NCBI GenBank assembly: GCA_021234155.1
Contig: JAJEKV010000003.1
Span: 28,381,166-28,445,165, forward strand
Direction of reading: 5' to 3'
Length of the DNA: 64,000 bases
From: Isoetes taiwanensis
Taxonomy: Eukaryota; Streptophyta; Lycopodiopsida; Isoetales; Isoetaceae
Position numbers and translations under genes: made by a program. Below the pieces are notes generated by a model. That model was not told the origin of the DNA, did no database searches, and saw nothing but the letters and a program-made list of their open reading frames with translations. Shown here one piece after another: positions 34,990 to 47,200 of this stretch. Numbering within the stretch: the first letter of the stretch is position 1; each line of letters starts with the position of its first letter.

Positions 34990-35790
34990 TCGTATTCCCA
35001 TAGCCTTTTATGAAGCATCTCACCAAATAAAGGAGGAAAAAGAAAGAGACTTACTTCCAATCAAGGATGTGTAAGTAGAATCAAATAGGATTTTAGGCAC
35101 CCAAAAAAGATGGATGGATGTTTTCAAGAATATTTAGCAACCTGTTCTCCTGGCCCAATAAAGGCCCTCATAAGCTGCGTCAACATTAGTCAAAATGTTC
35201 CTCCAGGAACAAACCCGCATCGCACCTTACTAATGGAAGAAGTCAACACCGGCTTCAACTTCCGCCGGTGGCTTCGTGAATAATCTTGTACACAGAGGAC
35301 AACAAGGAGATATGCCTCCAATAATTAATAGTAGAAGGCTGCTTAACCTTAGGAATCAAGGAAATGCATGCAGTATTCAAGATCCTATCCATTTGAGAAG
35401 ACTGCAGCAACTCAAGATACACGGTACAATGACTCACCAGCCCACTCCCAATAAGTCCGAAAAGAACTCCATTGTGGATGCCATCCAATAAAAATTCATT
35501 AACATTTATCCTTGGCCATGCACATACATGCCTCCGCTTAAATCCCTCTCGAAAGCCAAACGCTCAAGCTCTCACTTACCGGTAAAGGCGGTAATAGATG
35601 GCTTAACAGCCCCCAAAACAAGCTCATGCATCTCCTGCTCATCTTAAGCTTGACTTTGCCAAAGCTTACGATAGTGTTCGTTGGGAGTTCTTGTCTGCTA
35701 TGATGTTAGCGTTGGGCTGTGGTCCACGCTTTACAGAGACAGTCATGAAGCTACATAGGTCAGCACGGGCTACGGTGGTGTCCCAGTGTA
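34990..35790 (+). repeat. Third copy of the L1 inversion region (segment C)
   Basis: Direct copy of about 41773-42530 and inverted copy of about 29020-29770, starting TATTCCCATAGCC and ending in the L1 RT near GTGGTGTCCCAGTGTA. It includes the L1 target site (GAATATTTAGCAAC at about 35127). Differences from the other copies are concentrated at CAG/CTG sites. Confidence 0.9.
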
Positions 35791-35827
35791 TGGGAATAAA
35801 AGTCCATGCTATGGGAATAAAAGTCCA
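35791..35827. repeat. Breakpoint repeat TGGGAATAAAAGTCCA (two copies)
   Basis: Copies at 35791-35806 and 35812-35827 join segment C to LINE copy A'. The reverse complement of the same 16 bp stands at 27114-27129, the outer end of the left arm. Confidence 0.9.
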
Positions 35828-38800
35828 AAGAAGATATACTGCTTATGTATTGTTCTACATGCATATTAATGATCAACAATGTTCGATTTAGGTGCAGCTC
35901 GACTAGTTGTTTGGCGGGGTAAACTTGATTTTTTCGTATCAAATAATAAAGATGGATTAAAGGCAAACTAGAAAGTGGCTAATGAATTTTTTTATTTTTT
36001 TTTGGAAGGAAGGAAGTTTATTTTAACGTCCACGGAGGCCAGAGGCCTATGAGACTAAGACATGCAGAGAAAACAGCAAAGAAGCCAAAACCCCAACACC
36101 AAAACAAACAATGTAATCAGACAAGAGAACCCTACTACTAAGGGATGAAAAAACCCCCACTTGGGAGGAAAAACCCTAACAAGAGGCTCTCAAATACCAT
36201 GCCCCCAAGAGCAAGTCCGACGGCCCGAAATCTGCAGGATGTAAGCTCCCGGCCAAGGCTACCATAGGTGATGCGAGTAATCGATGTAGCGGTGTGTCGA
36301 GCATCTAAGATCGCTGTGCAATCGCGGACTGGGCATATGCCGGGTAATCTTTGGAGGGCATGGTACTCATCCTCTATCACGTGCATCTCACAACACCGAC
36401 ATATCCTCTCCTCCCCGGGGTGCGGCCCGCCATTCACCCCCAAATGACTGTTTCAATTCCGAGGTAATGGGAACCCGCCCTTATGGCAGCAATAGCTCTC
36501 CGTTTCTTCACAGAGATGTGTGCTTTTGGCACCGATGGGGTCCATGCTCAAGGCCGGGATTAATCTCGAGCGTGATAGTGCTCGCCTTGGGCTTTGCAAG
36601 AGTAGAGGCATCCCACTGTGGTGGCAAAGATAGCCCGCATCCAATTGCAACCGCCAGTGCCACCATCCGTTGGTAATCCATAGACCACCTCCTAAACCAT
36701 CCCTTTACGGTGCTCGTGCCATACCCTCTTCACCGCTAGGGGCCCCCGTTAACAACATACTGTGGGGGCAAGCGATGCTCATCCATCCCATCCACCTTAT
36801 GGAAGCAAGTAAGATGCCTCGCAAGATAGCGTATCGTCAGAAAGGCGTAACCCCGCCTCATACAACAAAAATCGATACTGATGCATTTGTCCTTCACTCC
36901 CAAGCTATATGTCAAGAAAGCTTTCTCGCACCCTTTCCAACCTATCCCACGTGTTTTTGCTAATCTTTGGGCCCCAAACCTCCACCCCATATAGCAAAGA
37001 CCGGCCGACCAAAGCCCTAAAGAGGTGTGCTCTCCTCGCCCATCCACGAGAGATCTATCCGCAACACGCCGCTTTTTGCATCGCATATAAAGCCTTCCAA
37101 AAGACCGGCTCTCCTCTCCACACACTCATCCCACAAAGATGTTAGTAGTGAAATCAATTCCCGTGATACTTGAAGCTCAAGACCATCTCCACTTCCCCGC
37201 CCCTCGTAATATAACTCCGGGATAGGGTGTTGCGAGGACAGGATCGTGAGAAGCTTAGTTTTGTGCAAGTTCACTGTCATTCCCGTTGCCCCACAGAACC
37301 CACTGAGGGCATCCAAATGCTGCTGGCCGTATGGGCTAGCAAAGCTACATCATCCGCATATAGTAACTGGCTCACAGAGGTCGCCGCAGATAATTGCACC
37401 TCGGCTCCCCCATGGTGCTGCATCCACGTCTCCAAGCTATCAATGTACAACCCAAAAAGCGTTGGAGACAACGGGCAGCCCTGCTTAACTCCCATAGTGC
37501 TAGCTACCCGTCGATCTTCATAAGGCAGTGCAGCATAAATCCCATCATAACGCTGGTGCACCCCATTCTGCAACTCCTGTGGAACTCGCAATTCTTGCAA
37601 CCTCGCCACAAAGATGTCTCCGGGGACGGTATCATATGCGCCTTAAAATCTACAAAGCAAAGAATACAAGTCTCATCACAAGCATTCCGGCTTGCCTCCA
37701 TCAATACTCTCATTGTGAAGATATGGTCGGTCGTGGAGTGAGCTGGGCGAAAGCCTGCCTGGCCAATTGCCCGCACCCCTGCCTCCTCGGCCCACTTAGT
37801 GAGTTTCTTCTCCACCACCCCTGCCAGGAGCTTTGCAAACAAATGAGCTTACCATAATCATCCGTAATTCGCCGGCTCATCCAGATATTACGCGGTTTAT
37901 GCACAGGAACAACCTTACTAACCATCCACTCCTGAGGGAGCCCCTCGCTCAGAGCTTGGTTAATGATCACCGTCAGGGGCCCTACCACAGATGGGCCACC
38001 CCATTTCAACAGCTCGGCTTGCAGCCCCTGTAAATCCTTTGCCTTGCCATTCGCCAGATGCCTGAGACCCGCTTTGGACATCCTCCCCGTAAGCCGCAAA
38101 GACACCTCTCCTACCTGATCCGGGACCCTGGCATTAGCTCCTGGGGGGTCATATAAGTCCTGCAAGCGGTGCATCCATTGCTCCACACTTACATTACCAG
38201 CCACCTGGCGCTTCTGGTATAACACCTTACGCCAAAAAGCTTTTGGCTCTGCCATGAGCATGTCAAACAGCGCCTCCCCCGGTTTCTCGCCATGTATCTC
38301 CCCTTCTTGGCTTTTAGGAAGAGCTTATAGTCTTGCGTGGCCTCGTGGGTCGCGAATCGTGGATCTATGACTAAGCCGCGGTGGCTCTTTAGAGCCTTGC
38401 AATCAGCATCAAACCACGGGTTCTCAGGAAAATGCGCGGTGTCCCTCCTTGGAGGGTCCTTCACTGCAAAGGAAGCCCCAGCAGCTGCAAGCAGCGCCTT
38501 CACCAGCCATGCACACCTGTCTTGCAGTGTGTAGAAGCTATCAAACCCCCTCAGAACTCCCGCGACCAACACGATTCATCGTTCTCGCCTCGATAGCGTG
38601 GGATATATGGTAACCCTCCACGTCCCCTTTGCGGTGTCTCCACTATTGAGTGCTCCCAATTCAGCGTGACATAAAGCGGGTAGTGATCTGACAAAGCCTC
38701 CTCATCTCCCCGTGGCTTGTGCCAATGGAGAAGTGTGTAACCATGTCAAGTGTCGCTACCGAGCGAGAAGGTAATCCAACACACTAGCTCCCCATCCCGC

Positions 38801-40620
38801 CTATCACTCCCCGCAAGTAACACCCCCGAAAGTGTGGCCATCGATGCATACCATTACAAATTACCATGTCAAAAACCTGGCAGAGCTGGACCAGCTGCCT
38901 GCCAAATGGTCTAGCCACCATATCCTGGGAGTGCCGTGTATGCTGAGTAGCAGTTGTCTCAAGCCAAAGCGGATCGCATTAGCGCCACCTTGGAAGGTCA
39001 CCGACCGCGAACTGCGGCCAGACGAGCATTGAAGTCTCCTAGCAAAACACTGGCCCCTCGCTGTGGTATAGCGGTCTATATCATCATACGTTCCCTATCG
39101 GCATCACGGACATCCGCGGTTCCGCATCATGTACCGGTAGAACTTAGAGCCCGTGATGGGGAATGTAGCGACTAGCAAGAAACAATGGGACATGACCGGG
39201 CTCTAATACCATTACCCACATGTAGCGGTTAAATGCATCGGACTTCTGAAGTGTGATCTTGCATGCTAAGGCGCCCCTAAAGTAGCAAGCCACTCCACCG
39301 CATCCACGCCCCGCCATGGCGCCATTAGCAAGTGAGAAATGCCGATATCCTCGAATGTCCGGCAATCGATGCCCTTCATACTCCCATGTCTCCCCCGCAG
39401 GAAGACGATGTCCATGTCCGTCGCGATCCCATTCAAGCCATCGCCCTTACGCCCCGGGAAGCCCCTACAATTCCGTGAAACAATGCGAAGACACTTTCCC
39501 TATATGCCGACTGCGCGTTGTGGACCCATCCGAGTGCACGAGGACGGGCGTGGTTGGACTAACTTTCGGGGCAGCCTCGCTCACGGGATCCCGATGGATG
39601 TGCTTTGCGGTTGTGGAAGGCCTCAATCCGCCCTCTCCCCGGCCTCGCCGGCCTCGATGCCCCCCGGACCGCTCTGCGCCTCGCGACACGGTACCATTTC
39701 GTGGGAATGCCGCCTCCGCGAATCGTTCGACGAGGAGGCACATATACCTTCATCTTGCCATTAACCAAACCAGCAGCCCCTCCAGCTTGTCGAATCTCTC
39801 TTATCTTGACCAACTCTTGGCTTCTCTCCCGTTGTTGCAAAGTGGTGAGATCCGGATCCGTATATGGACGCACCTTTCAAGCTTAATCGAGTGCGGTGCA
39901 ACAACAAAGATTTTGCCTCCCAATCCAAAACCGCAAACTTAACTAGCCGAGGTCTCATGCTCGGTCCTCCGACCCGATTGGACTCTTGATAACCAAATCC
40001 GAATTGGAGCTTTGCAAGTACCGTGGTGGTGGTTTACCCGGCAAATCCTCACCTTGCTCCTCGGCAATCCCCGCACAATAAGGTTGAGGCGGGCGCCTGG
40101 GATGTCTTGCTCCTCATGGAAGTACCCCCCGATTCCCCGAGCCACCTCGGCCCTACGGTATGGGGGTGCTGGTGCAGACGCGGCGTGGTGCACTCCGGAC
40201 TCGTTGCACCTCCATTCGAGGTCCCGTGATCTCTTGGTCGTAAGTGGGCCATATGGTTCTCTATATGTGAGCATCTTCGACATGTCATGCCACATGCGCC
40301 TTTGCTTCCTCAAGGAATTGGAGCCTGCCCCGCACCGCTTCCACATCCTTCTCCTTAGCATCTATCCGACCAGCCATGCTTGTGACTTGTACAATCTGCT
40401 GCAGCAACCCCTTCATGTCAGCCCGTGCTTGCGCCATGTCTTCCATCCACTGCTGGTGGACCTTATCCAAGCGGTGCCCCATCTCCGTGACTAGCTGCGT
40501 TGTTGCTTGTATCTCCCCTCTTATCTGGTCATTATCCTTTTGGGCTCCCCTGTAATCATAATCCCCGAGCCGAACTTCCACAAGGGAAATTCGCTCCTTC
40601 TGTTGGAGAAGCTGCGACAA
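35828..40620 (-). mobile_element. LINE family 2, full-length right-arm copy (with A')
   Basis: Minus strand from about 40620 to the 3' tail near 36000, with 170 bp of duplicated flank beyond. Coiled coil at 40620-40285 (QKERISLVEVRLGDYDYRGA). Endonuclease over about 39950-38600. Linker at 38572-38189 (PENPWFDADCKAL). RT at 38261-37277: MLMAEPKAFWRKVLYQ, HLANGKAKDLQGLQAELLKW, GFRPAHSTTDHIFTMRVLME, GVKQGCPLSPTLFGLYIDSL, LLYADDVALLA. Connection at 37125-36740 and CCHC knuckle (ERICRCCEMHVIEDEYHAL) near 36390. The only copy here with all domains in order; still broken by frameshifts that may partly be base-calling errors. Confidence 0.85.
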
Positions 40621-40711
40621 AAGCCAAAAAGTTTATTAATTAGATAAAAAGTACAAAATTTACATGTCTCATCTAACTGTGTAAGCGCAAAAAGATGCCA
40701 CAGGAGCATGA

Positions 40712-41064
40712 GCCTACGAGAAATAGGAAAGAGTCGTCCGCGTACTGGTTACATATCTGTTGAGATCCATCCCCCATGTGAAGGTCTTCTAACAGCCAGC
40801 TCTTGAGGCCTGTAACAAAAGCTGTGAGAAGGCTTTTGCTACTATATTAAATAAAAACGAGGCTAGTGGACAACCCTATCTAATGCCTCTTCCGATTGTA
40901 AATATGAGGGAAGATTTTCCATTGATTAAGACTGAGGGGCGTGCTGAGTGAAATAGTTTTTTAACACTTCCAATAAGAAACTCCCCGCATCACAGTTTTA
41001 ACATCATTTTATACAAGAAACTCCACCTGATATTGTCGTAGGCTTTTGTAAAGTTTAGTTTAAT
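40712..41064 (-). mobile_element. L1-type RT remnant (right-arm copy)
   Basis: Mirror of 30484-30838, with the same stops. Confidence 0.8.
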
Positions 41065-41105
41065 GTCTGCCACTTTTTGACTTGTTTTCTTAGCCTAGTA
41101 CGTAC

Positions 41106-41577
41106 CTTCAAAAGCAGCTGATATATTATGCATAATGTTTCTTCCGGGGAGTTGTATATATTCAGAAAGAATGTCAGCATCCTTGTGGCCAAGTGCATAG
41201 ACATCCTCATAAATGATCTCCCCGTATGATGAAGTAGAAGTAGCAACCTACATCAGGTAGAAAATAATGTTATCAACTTATCATATTATTTGAGATCCCA
41301 TTATCCAAAGCAAAAATGAAAGTTTAACTAAACACCTTGTCACCAATAACAACATCCTTTATACTCTTGGTGAATCCAAATGGGGTCAACACGAGGGCAT
41401 CAACCATTGCCAAGAGCAAAATATTTAGCTCCAAACCATCAAAAGTTCGAGATGGTTATTACTACCTGGAAAGCAGCCACCAGTACTTCCTCCAGTATCA
41501 TTTCTACTATCACCTAATTCCACATAAAAGGGAAGAGCCAACAGAAAAACGAGTATCGTTGCCACCACCATTGCCAT
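41106..41577 (-). pseudogene. Hint/Hog domain gene, right-arm copy
   Basis: Minus-strand exons 41577-41466, about 41403-41336 and 41247-41106, identical in product to the left copy except at the second intron border. There the left arm's GGTAGGTGATGCC reads GGTTGATGCC, removing the AG acceptor. If real, this copy cannot splice intron 1 correctly. The L1 target duplication lies about 330 bp upstream of the ATG, so the L1 landed in its promoter side. Confidence 0.7.
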
Positions 41578-41909
41578 GTCTCGTGCTTCTATTACTTTCT
41601 TTAAATCTTCTTATATAGGCTAAGATGATCAATTTGCAGTGGAAAATGGATCACTCCAGTTGAATTAGAAGCACAAGTGGTGTGACTCAAATTGAAGTTT
41701 ATTTATAACATTCTTCAAATGTCACCATTTTCTTGTTAGTGTCAATAACTCTTTAAGAATCGGCCATAGGTTTGTATTCCCATAGCCTTTTATGAAGCAT
41801 CTCACCAAATAAAGGAGGAAAAAGAAAGAGACTTACTTCCAATCAAGGATGTGTAAGTAGAATCAAATAGGATTTTAGGCACCCAAAAAAGATGGATGGA
41901 TGTTTTCAA

Positions 41910-41923
41910 GAATATTTAGCAAC
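41910..41923 (+). repeat. L1 target-site duplication, left
   Basis: GAATATTTAGCAAC, identical to 57329-57342 after the L1 polyA. Confidence 0.9.
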
Positions 41924-43097
41924 CTGTTCTCCTGGCCCAATAAAGGCCCTCATAAGCTGCGTCAACATTAGTCAAAATGTTCCTCCAGGAACAAACCCAG
42001 ACTGCACCTTACTAATGGAAGAAGTCAACACCGGCTTCAACTTCTCTGCCAGGGCTTTCGCAATAATCTTGTACACAGAGGACAACAAGGAGATATGCCT
42101 CCAATAATTAATAGTAGAAGGCTGCTTAACCTTAGGAATCAAGGAAATGCATGCAAGATTCAAGATCCTATCCATTTGAGAAGACCGCAAAGAACTCAAG
42201 ATACACAGTACCACGGACTCACCAGCCCACTCCCAATAAGTCTGAAAGAACTCCACAGGGATGCCATCCAGCCCAGAACATTTATCCTTGGCCATGCACA
42301 TACATGCCTCCGCTAAATCCTCTCTGGAAAGCTCCTGCTCCAAGCTCTCACGCTGGTAAGGCAGAATAGATGGCTTAACAGCCCCCAAAACAAGCTCATG
42401 CATCTCCTGCTCATCTTAAGCTTGACTTTGCCAAAGCTTACGATAGTGTTCGTTGGGAGTTCTTGTCTGCTATGATGTTAGCGTTGGGCTGTGGTCCACG
42501 CTTTCTGAGAGGCGATCCATGAAGCTACATAGGTCGGCCGCAGACTACGGTGGTGTGCCAGGGTGAACCCTCCGCCTTTTTCTCCTTAGGCAGAGGGGTG
42601 CGTCAGGGGTGCCCTTTGGCGCCGTTTTTGTTTACGATTGTGGCGGAGGCACTGTCTCAGTTGTTTTTGGTTGCAGTAGAGGAGGGGGTGGTGGATGGGC
42701 TTTGGATGCAAGATGGTAGCCATCAGATTTTTAACCAGTTTGCCGATGACACTTTCCTCTTCTTGGTGGCAGAAGAGAGGAATTTGCGGAATGTGAAGGG
42801 TTTGCTGGATACTTTCTCCTTGGCCTCGGGCATTCTTCTGAATTGGGGTAAATGCTCTGCACTATGGGCTCAACTGACTCCGCCTCCCCCTTGTTTGGCT
42901 CTATTCCCTTGGAAGGTGCTTCCAGGTAATGTGTGTACTAAGCTGTTGGGTATTCCCTTTGGAGGGGATGTTTCCATGGGGAGGGTGTGGGATGAGATTT
43001 TGCAGGGGTTGCAGAAACACCTCAATTGGTGGAAGGGCAGCAAGTTGTCCATGGCAGGTAGGATCACTATTGCCAAGTCAGTGCTTTGTAGCACTCA
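41924..43097 (+). mobile_element. L1-type LINE, 5' half with inverted 5' segment
   Basis: 41924-42412 carries the early RT region on the minus strand (CSGLDGIPVEFFQTYW, RHISLLSSVYKIIAKALAEK, VQSGFVPGGTF, EGLYWARRTG-like end). 42413-43097 carries the next RT region on the plus strand (LDFAKAYDSVRWEFL, GVRQGCPLAPFLF, FADDTFLFL, GRITIAKSVLCST). The inverted part ends just where the sense part begins in the protein, the classic twin-priming inversion of L1 insertions. Endonuclease and ORF1 are absent. The element continues at 55831 after the CACTA-like insertion. Confidence 0.92.
43095..43097. repeat. TCA target duplication of the CACTA-like element, left
   Basis: TCA directly before the terminal repeat; the partner is at 55828-55830. 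Confidence 0.8.
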
Positions 43098-43119
43098 CAC
43101 AAGGCCCCCAAAAAATAAT

Positions 43120-43420
43120 CGTTATTAGTTTTTCATAGCAGTTTTTCCATAAAACCATGATAATAAACTAATGTAAGTTTGTGGGTTAATATGTTGATTA
43201 ACCATGAAGTGTTATGTAGTATGGTTCTTGCTTGTGATCTATTGTTCTAGTTTTCTTCATAGTTCAACATTATGGTATTTTATAATAGTTAGTTTGCTTG
43301 GTTTAGCACTATGGTTTTAATAGTCGTATAGTTCAAGATTATGGTATTTTATAATAGTTAGTTTGCTTGGTTTAGCACTATGGTTTTAATAGTGCTTCGT
43401 TGCTATGTTCTATGTATGTG
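43120..43420. repeat. Subterminal motif array, left end
   Basis: At least seven ATGGT/ACCAT motifs (AAACCATGAT, TTAACCATGAAG, GTATGGTTC, TTATGGTATTTT twice, ACTATGGTTTTAATAG twice), within the first 320 bp of the element. Confidence 0.55.
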
Positions 43421-44217
43421 GGCAATAAACTAGTAACGATTTATTTTTACAAGAAACTTATATGGCTGCCTTTACTACGGGCTGAACGCTTCTCTCCCCT
43501 ACTCGTGTATGCAGGGGAAATTTGTGTAACTTTGGAATGGTGCCAAAGTTCTTAAAATGTGCTACTTGATGTTTCTATAATATGAGAAGGCATTGCACAA
43601 GTAGACTATAGGATATCCATCTAAGAGCGTGCATGTGGATCTAGCAAAAATAGCGAAATTGCAAAAATAATGAATTGTAAAAGAGTAATTATAACATTCT
43701 AATTACCTGGATCTCAAACAAATTCATTCAAATCCAATAGGGCATGCTCATTCAAGTGCCACTTTGGCAACGTCTTGTGAATGGTATTCCAAAGCATTTC
43801 AGAACTAGAAAAGCTAATCAAAAGCATAAGGCATAGTGGTAGTGCACAATATTTATGAGGAGACTTGATTAATGTTACCTTGTAATATTCTTCTTGAGAA
43901 TATGTACCATTTTAGAGCAGTCCAAGAGGACTTTATTTGCCATTACCTTCATGCCTATTTACAATACTCCGTGTAGGATCCTGCATCCCCATTGTAAACA
44001 AAATCCTTACAATCCTGACATTTCACATTTCTAAAACAGAACTTTAATCTACGCACTTTAGATAATTTTGCAAAAAACTTTTATTGAACAGAAATCAGAA
44101 CAAAGATAATTGAGATAAACTCGTTGCCTTTTTATTGGCATTCCATTAACAACGTTACTTTGCACAAATTCCAAAACCATGGACCGAGATTAATTGTTAC
44201 ACGAAAATACGGAGTCA

Positions 44218-47200
44218 TTAACCACATTTCTCCATTACCAGTGGCTTATTGTTATGCATAGAACACTGGGAAGTTGAATACTTAACTAGACTCTTCCTTC
44301 TTCTCCTTCTTAGACGAGCAACAACTGCAAGATTTCGTGATTGGTCTCCAAGAGGCTCCTCCGACACTGGTTTAGTGCTGCTTGTGGATTCTGATGCAGC
44401 CTCACTAGCAATACACTGGGCCTAAAATTCAAAACACTAGGAAAATAAAAACCAAAGCATGAGAGAGCAGACTTACTCCACAACTACTTTGAAGCCTAGT
44501 CATGACAGTATATCTGTAGTTGAAATCATTGACCTGCAAAATGTGATGCACAATAGATGTTTTGCCTTCCAAGCAACTACATTACAGTGGTTCAAAAATC
44601 CTTGCAATGGTCATCACCGGATTAAACCAGTAATGAAATGCTTATCGGCAATAATAATGTTCTTTATCAGGCAATCGGGTTCCACCTTTGGCCGATATTA
44701 GATTGTTACTTTGAATATTAAGGAAAGGCTTTCAAAATGGGATGCTTAATGTGAATCTAATATAATATTAAAGAACCCTTGAGTTTCTCAATCAACGATG
44801 TCAACCTTTGAATCATGAAAACACACCGCCCCCGCACAAGGATAGAAGCGCAATATAGCATACCTTACGTTTTGCAAGCTTTTCCAGTCGCTCCCTTTCC
44901 ATTTTCTATACAAATAAAACATTGTTTGAGGTTTAGCAGCATATACTTGAAAGTTATCAAACCTAAAGGATACCGTCATTTAATAGGGCAAATTGCAACA
45001 TAATAGAAACAAAACTAAGACCACGTAACTCCCTCTACATTAAATCTGAACATGGAACATAATATCTGCAGTGATCTTTAAACAGTAAAATCCATAACAA
45101 GATAATGGAACCATGGAAGTAAAAGAGGAAATGTTGCAATCAGAGCACATTTTAAGAAAGAAGTTGCAAAAAGTTTCTAGAAAATTATAATGCCAGAATC
45201 TAAGAAGAAGGACTCGAAAAATAAAAGGGGAGAGGTAGATTTCATAGCAAACCTTGATAGACATTTTCAGTGGCTTTTTTCTTCTTAAGCTCAAGACACG
45301 CTCTCCGCTAAAACTTGCTCACGGATCCTAAAAGCTGGAGCATTTATGAGCCGCCTAGCTCACCTCCTAGTCTTCGTGCAGCCTGAGCATCGCCATAGTT
45401 CTGTTCTAAGGAATTGATAGGATGAATGCTTCTCTTGTTTTCCACTCTTCCCAAAATGCCTTTAGATAGGGCCACGGCATAGTGATAGTTACAATTATGG
45501 CCTTTGAATACCTTAAGGTAGCAGTGCCAAAAACAACCAGTAATGCCGTCTCTAATGCATTCTCAAATGCTCATACTACAGGCCCTTCTATGGGTGTAAT
45601 GCACTTCCCAACGAGAACTGGAAACATGATAGGGGGGGCCTCTTCAAAACATGTATGGCGTCTTTCCTGCAAACACAGGATGGACGGGGCAAACATCATC
45701 AAGAAACCTCAGTGCAATAAATTTGAATTTGTTAAGCACCTCAAGTTGCATGCATTATTAAAGTCAATCCAAGCAATTTGGAATGACCCCTTCAAACATC
45801 TTTGTTATGTTGCATAGAATGGGCTCAAATGCATGTTAATCTCTCTGAGATATGAAAAGAACAGAAAGCTCACGAAGTTTCTTTGCTCCTCTCACCATAT
45901 TCTACCAAGGTCCGGTGTTCTCAAAAGAGCAGAATCTCAATAGGCACGGCCATGTCAAAGTTCAGAGCTTGACTAAAAAAACCCCATAAGTTAGAACCCT
46001 ACCCTTGCAAAACGGAGGCCGGTCGAACAGCCAGCCACGACAGGGCTAGGAAAATTTGAAGCCAAAATCACCATGCCAGAACTTGCATTCATCAGAAGAC
46101 TGCCTCAATCTTGCAGAGGAAGATCTTCCCGATGTCGGTCTGGCAAATACGCCTTCGGAATTGGGCAAGTCTGTAGCGAGCAGGATGAAGCCAGCATTCA
46201 AAAACCCCATAAGCATATTCACAACCATCGCCCTGTTTGCAGTTTCCCTTTCTAAATCACGGCAAGCAGTGCCCAGATATGGAACCCATCTTGGATACCT
46301 CCTTCTTGCCTTCTCTCCAGGATTAGCAAAGGGGCATTCGTCGGTTGTGGCTTCTTCCTTTCATGCACTTTCATACCTAAATGTTTTCTCTTTGAATCCT
46401 CATTATTTGCGGGCAAAAATTTGTGCAAACCTTCACTCTAAAGACATCGGCAAGGCCGGAAATATGAATGGGCGCAACATTGCCCATGGCATGTCGCCAT
46501 AGCCGGAAGATCGGTGAGCTTTCCTCAAGAAACCAAGACAGGAGATCCATAGCCATGTATTGCTTGTAGAGCAAGAAAGGGGAAATCTACGTGTCAACCA
46601 TCAACATTTGGCTTTTTTTTTTTTTTAAGATTTTAGAAATGAAGAAAAAAAGTACGTGTCAAGCGCAAAGTTGTTCTCAGCCCAGAAAAAATACTTCCTA
46701 ATTTTTTAAGAACAGAAATGTTACTGCTTTATATATGGTATGATAGCTCATGCAACTTAAAGTGCTTGTCTAATTAAGTTAGTGACATTTTTTTATATGA
46801 ACCAATGTTGTTCTATACGATAAAATATCTCAACATTTTATCAAAAACAGAAGTTAACTGCTAATGATTTTTTCATCAAAGATAGTAAGTACTTGCATCT
46901 TTTAACCTATTCAATATTAAAAAGAACAAGTGGTGCTTAAGGCAAAGCAATTAGTATTGGTTCAATAAAAGTATTTGCACGTATTCAACTTGGAAACCAT
47001 TGTTATTTTAAGACAGCAACTGTCTTAACTTTCTCCATCAAAATCTTAATGTTTTTATTGTGTAAGCTTGATAGTGGTTTTAATAAAAAATGAAGGCCAT
47101 TTCTCAAACCCTCGTATATGAATGGCTAAATATACAATATATGATGTTGCATTAGGATCAACTTCAAGCGCCCAAGGATTTGAACCCTGGCATTTCCAAT

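Larger units (their letters stand above)
36577..44421. repeat. Right arm of the giant palindrome
   Basis: Mirror of 27127-34958. The outer limit is at 44421, exactly at an intron 3' splice site (TTTTAG/GCCCAG on the minus strand) of the gene inside the CACTA-like element; beyond it the element continues normally. Confidence 0.92.

Noticed and set aside
39316-39942. 208-codon plus-strand ORF (mirror of a 198-codon ORF at 31601-32197)
   Set aside because: Antisense to the LINE endonuclease region and arginine/proline-rich from GC-rich codons; not a recognised protein.
27127-44421. CRISPR-like or integron-like interpretation of the repeats
   Set aside because: Eukaryotic introns, transposon structures and irregular repeat spacing; no short regular repeats with unique spacers.
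46056-46502. Organelle DNA insertion
   Set aside because: The open frame on each strand did not resemble any plastid or mitochondrial gene I know, and no organellar gene order is visible.
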